From contig JAEXDU010000213.1 in assembly GCA_023401495.1 (NCBI GenBank), positions 1-10,131 on the forward strand: DNA of 10,131 nucleotides, read 5' to 3'. This DNA is from Bacillota bacterium. GTDB taxonomy: Bacteria; Bacillota; Clostridia; Oscillospirales; Acutalibacteraceae. Every line of letters starts with the position of its first letter. Position 1 is the first letter of the stretch. The translations under genes and the position numbers were made by a program. The notes beneath the pieces are model-generated. The model saw only the letters and a program-made list of their open reading frames with translations, did no database searches and had not been told where the DNA came from. This document shows, piece by piece, positions 6,001 through 10,131 of this stretch.

Positions 6001-8637
6001 ATGAAAAGACTGGCTGTTGGAATTTTAGCTCATGTAGACGCGGGGAAGACGACGCTTTCCGAAGGGCTGCTCTATACCTGTGGGCGGCTGCGGCAGTTGG
6101 GCCGGGTCGACCATAAGAATGCGTTTCTGGATACGGAAGCGCTCGAGCGGGAACGTGGCATCACTATCTTTTCAAAGCAGGCGGTACTGCCGCTGGATGA
6201 TCTGGAAATCACCCTGCTCGATACGCCCGGCCACGTGGATTTCTCGAGTGAAATGGAGCGTACGCTGCAGGTGCTGGATTATGCCATTCTTGTCATCAGT
6301 GGATCAGACGGCGTGCAGAGCCACACCCGCACGCTCTGGCGGCTGCTCAGCCGCTACCGGATTCCCGTCTTCCTGTTCATCAATAAAATGGATTTGTCCG
6401 GTACGGATCGCGAGGCGCTTCTGCGTGAACTGAAGACCTCTCTTTCGGAGGGCTGTGTCGATTTCGGAGCGGATCAAAGCCGCGGCGCATGGATGGAGAA
6501 TGTCGCCGTGTGCGATGAAGAGGCGATGAGCCGGTATCTGGAGCAGGGCGAGCTTTCCGATGCAGAGGCCGCCGTACTGGTGGCCCGCCGCAAAGTGTTC
6601 CCCTGCTATTTCGGTTCCGCGCTGCGCCTTTCCGGTGTGGATGAGCTGGTGCGGGGGCTGACGCTTTACACGCAGCTGCCCGAATACCCGCAGGAATTCG
6701 CGGCCAGAGTGTTTAAAATCACTCGCGACGCGCAGGGGAACCGCCTGACGCATCTGAAGGTGACCGGGGGAACCCTCCGGGTGAAAATGCCGCTGAAAAG
6801 CGGGGACTGGGAAGAGAAAATCGATCAAATCCGCATCTATTCAGGGGCGAAATTCCAGCCGGTGGACGAAGCGCCGGCCGGAACGATCTGCGCCGTGGCG
6901 GGTCTGAGCCAAACCCGCGCGGGGGAGGGTCTCGGAGTCGAAGGAGCGTCCGAAGCCCCGGCACTCGAGCCGATGCTGACCTACCAGGTGATTTTACCGC
7001 CGGGCTGCGATCCGCACAGCGCGATGCAGAAGCTGAGCGCTTTGGAGGAAGAGGACCCGCAGCTCCATCTGGTGTGGAACGCACAGCTGCGGGAGATTTC
7101 GCTGCAGCTGATGGGCGAGGTGCAGCTCGAGATTTTAAAAACCTTGATTGACGAGCGCTTCGGCCTGCAGGTGGAGTTTGGTTCCGGCAGCATCGTGTAT
7201 AAAGAGACCATCGCCGCCGCGGTGGAGGGGGTGGGGCATTACGAGCCCCTGCGCCACTATGCGGAGGTGCATCTGCTGCTCGAGCCGGGCGGACGGGGGA
7301 GCGGCCTGCATTTTTCGAGCGCCTGTCCGGAGGATCAGCTCGACAGAAGCTGGCAGCGGCTGGTTCTGACACATCTGGAGGAGCGGGTTCACCGCGGTGT
7401 GCTGACCGGCGCACCCATTACCGACCTGAACATTACGCTTGTGGCAGGCCGGGCGCATGTCAAGCATACAGAGGGCGGCGATTTTCGTCAGGCCACCTAC
7501 CGTGCGGTGCGTCAGGGACTGATGAGCGCCGAAAGCATCCTTTTGGAGCCGTGGTACGATTTTCGGCTGGAGGTGCCCGCCGAAAACGTGGGCCGCGCGA
7601 TGACGGACATTCAGCGCATGGGCGGCAGCTGTACTCCCCCGGAGCCCGACGGCGAGCTAACGCTTCTCACCGGCAGCGCCCCCGTCGCAGGGCTGCGTGA
7701 TTATGGCCGCGAGGTGCTCTCCTACACCCGGGGCCGGGGAAAGCTTGCCTGCTTTTTCCGTGGGTACGAGCCTTGCCGTGATCAGGAGGAGGTAGTCGCC
7801 GCCATCGGCTATGACCCCGAGCGCGATCTGGAGCAGCCCGCGGATTCCATCTTCTGTTCGCACGGAGCGGGTTTTTCCGTCCCCTGGAATCGGGTGCAGG
7901 ACTACATGCACGCAGAAAGCGAAATTCGCCCCCACGAGGAGAATCGGCAGGCGGAGAGCGCTCCGGAGTCCTCCGCACGGCCCTCGCTTTCCTATACCGG
8001 CGCTTTGGAGCAGGACAAAGAGCTGCAGGCCATTTTTGAGCGGACATACGGCCCGGTTAAACGGCGTGAGTTTGTGCCGCAGAAGCAGCTTTCGCAGGGC
8101 ACGGAGCAGGCCGCGAAGCGGGAAGCCATCCGTCCGATCATGACCGGGCCGGAATATCTGCTGGTAGACGGCTACAACATCATTTTCGCGTGGGACGAGC
8201 TGAAAGCGGTGGCGCGGGACAGTCTGGACACGGCGCGCAAGCTGCTGATGGATTTGCTCAGTAATTATCAGGGCTACCGCAAATGTGAGGTGATCCTGGT
8301 ATTTGACGCTTACCGTGTTCCGCGCAATACCGGCGAGGTGCAGCGGTACCACAACATCAGCGTGGTATATACCAAGCAAGCGGAAACAGCCGACGCCTAT
8401 ATTGAAAAAACGACCTACGAGCTGGCCAAGCAGTACCGGGTGCGCGTTGCAACCTCCGACGGAATGGAGCAGATGATCATTCTCGGGCATGGGGCGCTCC
8501 GGGTTTCGGCCCGGGTGTTCCATCAGGAGGTAGAGATGGTCGGCGGCCAGATCGCAGAGCTGCTGGCACAGATCAACCAGTATGAAAAATCGCACCCCAT
8601 GCAGGCCGCCTTTGAGAAAGCGCAGAAAAAAGAATGA
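6001..8637 (+). CDS. TetM/EF-G-like ribosomal GTPase fused to a C-terminal YacP/Rae1-like NYN nuclease domain
   Basis: 878 residues against about 640 for TetM-class proteins. The ATG at 6001 follows a modest GGGGA (5990-5994). The GTPase domain (1-228) has all key motifs: AHVDAGKT (10-17), RGIT (52-55), DTPGH (74-78), NKMD (128-131) and GSA (205-207). EF-G-like domains II to V follow to about residue 600. A short extension contains FCSHGAGFSVPW (618-629), then a polar linker at about 640-712. Residues 716-860 form an NYN (PIN-like) domain with DGYN (723-726), VFDAY (767-771), ETADAYIEK (795-803) and ATSDGMEQ (817-824). The likely metal-binding aspartates are D723, D769, D798 and D820. In Bacillus, Rae1/YacP is a separate ribosome-bound endonuclease cutting mRNA in the A site, while TetM-type GTPases bind the A site to expel tetracycline. 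Inference: this protein brings a nuclease to stalled or drug-bound ribosomes. A simple annotation as tetracycline resistance would be unsafe. Confidence 0.9.
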   Translation: MKRLAVGILAHVDAGKTTLSEGLLYTCGRLRQLGRVDHKNAFLDTEALERERGITIFSKQAVLPLDDLEITLLDTPGHVDFSSEMERTLQVLDYAILVISGSDGVQSHTRTLWRLLSRYRIPVFLFINKMDLSGTDREALLRELKTSLSEGCVDFGADQSRGAWMENVAVCDEEAMSRYLEQGELSDAEAAVLVARRKVFPCYFGSALRLSGVDELVRGLTLYTQLPEYPQEFAARVFKITRDAQGNRLTHLKVTGGTLRVKMPLKSGDWEEKIDQIRIYSGAKFQPVDEAPAGTICAVAGLSQTRAGEGLGVEGASEAPALEPMLTYQVILPPGCDPHSAMQKLSALEEEDPQLHLVWNAQLREISLQLMGEVQLEILKTLIDERFGLQVEFGSGSIVYKETIAAAVEGVGHYEPLRHYAEVHLLLEPGGRGSGLHFSSACPEDQLDRSWQRLVLTHLEERVHRGVLTGAPITDLNITLVAGRAHVKHTEGGDFRQATYRAVRQGLMSAESILLEPWYDFRLEVPAENVGRAMTDIQRMGGSCTPPEPDGELTLLTGSAPVAGLRDYGREVLSYTRGRGKLACFFRGYEPCRDQEEVVAAIGYDPERDLEQPADSIFCSHGAGFSVPWNRVQDYMHAESEIRPHEENRQAESAPESSARPSLSYTGALEQDKELQAIFERTYGPVKRREFVPQKQLSQGTEQAAKREAIRPIMTGPEYLLVDGYNIIFAWDELKAVARDSLDTARKLLMDLLSNYQGYRKCEVILVFDAYRVPRNTGEVQRYHNISVVYTKQAETADAYIEKTTYELAKQYRVRVATSDGMEQMIILGHGALRVSARVFHQEVEMVGGQIAELLAQINQYEKSHPMQAAFEKAQKKE

Positions 8638-8680
8638 ACGGAAATCACCGCAAAAAATCCAATGAATCATTGCATTTTAG

Positions 8681-8709
8681 TTGACGCGGGATTGCTTCCG
8701 ATTTATAAT
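8681..8709 (+). promoter_or_regulatory. Near-consensus sigma-A promoter upstream of the HIT gene
   Basis: TTGACG (8681-8686), a 17-base spacer, and a perfect TATAAT (8704-8709). This is the best promoter in the window. Transcription should begin near 8716, about 187 bases before the HIT-family start codon at 8903. Confidence 0.8.
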
Positions 8710-8715
8710 TGATTC

Positions 8716-8860
8716 GAAAAAGGAAATAACCGCCTGATTTGGCGAGAGTGAAAAAACTTTCAAACGGTTTAATTTTTTCAAGCGGCGTGATGTAAATCTG
8801 CGAGGAAAAGCATTGGCTTCTCCCCGCCAAAAACGCGGAGAAATCGTAAGTGCTTTTTAT
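8716..8860 (+). ncRNA. Candidate structured leader RNA or small RNA upstream of the HIT gene
   Basis: Between the strong promoter and a terminator-like hairpin lie about 145 bases without a protein-like frame but with foldable segments. GAAAAA (8716-8721) can pair with TTTTTC (8774-8779), and AAC (8728-8730) with GTT (8767-8769). These enclose two hairpins: CGCC/GGCG (8731-8734/8741-8744) and TGAAA/TTTCA (8749-8753/8758-8762). That gives a branched fold closed by an outer stem. It matches no riboswitch, T-box or known small RNA signature that I recognise. It could be a riboswitch-type attenuator for the HIT gene, a free-standing small RNA, or a plain leader. Confidence 0.35.
8806..8858 (+). 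terminator. Terminator-like hairpin inside the HIT gene leader
   Basis: AAAAGCA (8806-8812) pairs with TGCTTTT (8851-8857), and TT/AA continue after one bulged base. After an internal loop, TTCT (8818-8821) pairs with AGAA (8839-8842) and CCGC (8824-8827) with GCGG (8835-8838), around a seven-base A-rich loop. Five Ts (8854-8858) end the structure. It lies 45 bases upstream of the HIT start codon and downstream of the promoter, so it would have to be conditional or leaky for the gene to be expressed. Confidence 0.5.
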
Positions 8861-8902
8861 GGGAGATCCGTATTACAATACAAAACAGAAGGAGCAATTC
8901 AA

Positions 8903-9328
8903 ATGGATGCAACGTGCGCATACTGTGTGGAAGGCGAACTGCTGGACAAGTTCGGAATCAAGATCTGCGAGCTGGAAGCCTCGAAGGTGTATTTGTTTAA
9001 AGAGCAGAGCCACGAGGGAAGGGTGGTCGTGGCCCATAAAAAGCATGTGAGTGAGATGGTAGAACTTTCGGACGAAGAGAGAAACGCCTATTTTGCCGAG
9101 GTCAACCGTGTGGCAAAGGTGCTGCATGAGGTGTTTCACCCCGAGAAGATCAATTACGGCGCGTATGGAGATACCGGGCATCACCTGCATTTTCATCTGG
9201 TGCCGAAGTACCGCGACGGCGCCGAATGGGGCGGAACGTTCGCCATGAACCTCGGTCAGGTTTATTTTGATGAGAAAAAGAATGCGGAGCTGATCGATCG
9301 GATTCGTCAGGCGCTGCAAGTAAAATAA
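8903..9328 (+). CDS. HIT-family (histidine triad) nucleotide hydrolase
   Basis: 141 residues from the ATG at 8903, chosen because AAGGAG (8889-8894) lies 8 bases upstream. The frame stays open further upstream through the leader hairpin but has no good start there. The histidine triad is H94-L-H96-F-H98-L-V within GHHLHFHLVPKY. N-terminal CAYC (Cys5, Cys8) with His48 and His94 could bind zinc, as in Hint-type members. The length fits the Hint/HIT group. Family knowledge: these enzymes hydrolyse nucleotide phosphoramidates or dinucleotides such as adenylated compounds, in the cytoplasm. The gene sits alone, between its own strong promoter with a long leader and a bidirectional terminator. The exact substrate cannot be inferred. 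Confidence 0.92.
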   Translation: MDATCAYCVEGELLDKFGIKICELEASKVYLFKEQSHEGRVVVAHKKHVSEMVELSDEERNAYFAEVNRVAKVLHEVFHPEKINYGAYGDTGHHLHFHLVPKYRDGAEWGGTFAMNLGQVYFDEKKNAELIDRIRQALQVK

Positions 9329-9330
9329 GC

Positions 9331-9356
9331 GAAGCTTTGCCCGCCGGGGAAGCTTC
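9331..9356 (+). repeat. Stem-loop directly after the HIT gene stop codon
   Basis: GAAGCTT (9331-9337) pairs with AAGCTTC (9350-9356), and CCC (9340-9342) pairs with GGG in 9346-9349, leaving loop GCC. No T-run follows, so it is not an intrinsic terminator by itself. It may protect the 3' end of the HIT mRNA. The same GAAGCTT/AAGCTTC pair recurs in the terminator at 9454-9500. Confidence 0.45.
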
Positions 9357-9453
9357 TGTGAACAAAAACAGAGAATTGAGTTTCTTCCGCTGCAGACGGG
9401 GTAGAAACTGGATTAACCAATATTTTCTAAAACTTTGGCCGGATGGGATAAAG

Positions 9454-9500
9454 AAAGAAGCTTTTCAACATTTTGGTGAGAAATGTTGAAAAGCTTCTTT
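9454..9500. terminator. Bidirectional intrinsic terminator between convergent genes
   Basis: AAAGAAGCTTTTCAACATTT (9454-9473) and its exact complement (9481-9500) form a perfect 20-bp stem with the seven-base loop TGGTGAG. The arms begin with A-rich and end with T-rich sequence, so each strand presents a stem followed by a T-rich tract. The position between the convergent HIT (+) and MetY-type (-) genes fits a shared terminator. Confidence 0.85.
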
Positions 9501-9514
9501 TACTCTGTTCCGCC

Positions 9515-9531
9515 TGCGGCAGTCCGCCGCA
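9515..9531 (-). repeat. Small GC-rich hairpin downstream of the MetY-type gene
   Basis: TGCGGC (9515-9520) and GCCGCA (9526-9531) form a 6-bp perfect stem with a five-base loop, 21 bases beyond the minus-strand stop codon. No T-run follows immediately; the larger terminator at 9454-9500 lies further along the same transcript. Confidence 0.35.
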
Positions 9532-9551
9532 AACGTATGGTACAGCAGAGC

Positions 9552-10131
9552 TTACACTCTGCTCAGGCTCTGCTCAATATCTTCAATAATATCCTCAACG
9601 CTTTCCAATCCGACGGAGAAGCGGATCATACCGGGATTGATGCCCGCGGCAAACAGCTGCTCTTCGGTCAGCTGGCGGTGGGTGGCGCTGGCGGGGTGCA
9701 ACACGCAGGTGCGGATATCCGCCACATGCACTTCAATGGAAGCGAGTTTCAGGCCATCCATAAATTTGACAGCGTTGTCCTTGCCGCCCTTGATGATGAA
9801 CGTAATTACGCCACTCGTTCCCTTCAGGTACTTCTTCGCAAGCGGGTAATATTTGTCGCTCTCCAGCCCAGGGTAGATCACCTTTTCAATTTTGTCGGAG
9901 GCCGCGAGATAGTTTGCCACTTCCAGCGCATTTTTGCAGTAGCGCTCCATACGCACGGCGAGCGTTTCGAGGCCGAGGTTCAAAAGGAACGCGGAGTTTG
10001 CCGCCGGGTAGGCGCCATAGTCGCGCATCAGCTGCATTCTAGCCTTTATAATGTATGCGGCCTTGCCGTAATTACCCACATAAGTAATGCCGTGGTACGA
10101 TTCGTCCGGCTCGGTAAACTCCGGGAATTTG
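9552..10131 (-). CDS. O-acetylhomoserine sulfhydrylase (MetY type), C-terminal part (5' end outside window)
   Basis: About 192 residues are visible on the minus strand, ending in TAA at 9554-9552. The frame continues to the right edge, so the gene starts beyond it; full-length members have about 425-430 residues. The visible part is the C-terminal domain of a Cys/Met-metabolism PLP enzyme. It begins KFPEFTEPDESYHGITY, a segment typical of O-acetylhomoserine aminocarboxypropyltransferases, and later shows SGVITFIIKGG, HPASATHRQL and GMIRFSVGLE. The PLP-binding lysine would lie upstream, outside the window. The family makes homocysteine from O-acetylhomoserine and sulfide in methionine synthesis. 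A cystathionine gamma-synthase relative is possible but less likely given the opening segment. Regulation cannot be seen because the promoter is not included. Confidence 0.9.
   Translation of the reverse strand, partial: KFPEFTEPDESYHGITYVGNYGKAAYIIKARMQLMRDYGAYPAANSAFLLNLGLETLAVRMERYCKNALEVANYLAASDKIEKVIYPGLESDKYYPLAKKYLKGTSGVITFIIKGGKDNAVKFMDGLKLASIEVHVADIRTCVLHPASATHRQLTEEQLFAAGINPGMIRFSVGLESVEDIIEDIEQSLSRV

Noticed and set aside
6719..7414. 231-codon minus-strand frame rich in Arg, Pro, Ala and Ser
   Set aside because: It is the shadow of GTPase domains II-IV; the low-complexity composition is typical of antisense frames in GC-rich genes.
6001..7900. Acquired tetracycline resistance gene on a mobile element
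   Set aside because: No transposase, integrase, conjugation gene or composition break is seen nearby, and the protein is longer and differs at the domain IV tip from known TetM-class determinants.
7657..8670. 337-codon open frame on the minus strand opposite the NYN part of the fusion gene
   Set aside because: It is antisense to a clearly conserved protein, has no plausible ribosome binding site or recognisable domain, and arises from high GC third-position bias.
8716..8860. Known riboswitch or T-box leader
   Set aside because: Hallmark sequences that I could check by eye (T-box AGGGTGGNACCGCG, TPP, SAM, glycine, c-di-GMP motifs) are absent, so only an unassigned structured leader is reported.
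8813..8902. In-frame upstream extension of the HIT gene
   Set aside because: It would start on a TTG inside the terminator-like hairpin without a ribosome binding site; the ATG at 8903 has AAGGAG at proper spacing and matches family length.

Overview
The window looks like an ordinary chromosomal stretch from a Gram-positive anaerobe of the Clostridia, most likely a Ruminococcaceae/Oscillospirales-type organism. This is inferred from strong AGGAGG-like ribosome binding sites, TTGACA/TATAAT-type promoters, intrinsic terminators, moderate-to-high GC coding sequence separated by AT-rich gaps, and Firmicutes-type protein families (YacP/Rae1-like NYN domain, WYL regulator, TetM-like GTPase). The species cannot be named from the sequence. 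No tRNA, rRNA, CRISPR array, insertion sequence or integrase was seen. No gene-free stretch exceeds 300 bases; the longest gap is 3514-3803.

Region 1 (1-3513, + strand) is the 3' part of an export operon. It holds the C-terminal part of a MacB/FtsX-type ABC permease, a membrane-anchored HlyD/MacA-type adaptor, and a secreted TolC-like coiled-coil protein. The ATPase and promoter presumably lie upstream of the window. Together they would form a tripartite-style efflux machine, although the organism appears to have a single membrane.

Region 2 (3514-5783, + strand) starts with a gap of about 290 bases rich in inverted repeats. It then carries yaaA (peroxide-stress protein family) and a WYL-domain transcriptional regulator. 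Each appears to have its own extended -10 promoter, and a clear intrinsic terminator follows the regulator.

Region 3 (5784-8637, + strand) is the most interesting part. A good promoter, a structured leader of about 165 bases with a possible leader peptide and attenuator, and then an 878-residue fusion protein. The fusion joins a TetM/EF-G-like ribosomal GTPase to a C-terminal NYN nuclease domain of the YacP/Rae1 family. Both halves belong to families that act at the ribosomal A site, which suggests a one-polypeptide ribosome rescue or mRNA-cleavage factor rather than a simple tetracycline resistance protein.

Region 4 (8638-10131) has a near-consensus promoter and a structured leader ending in a terminator-like hairpin, upstream of a HIT-family nucleotide hydrolase gene. 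A 20-bp perfect-stem bidirectional terminator follows. The 3' half of a convergent minus-strand gene for an O-acetylhomoserine sulfhydrylase (MetY type) runs off the right edge.
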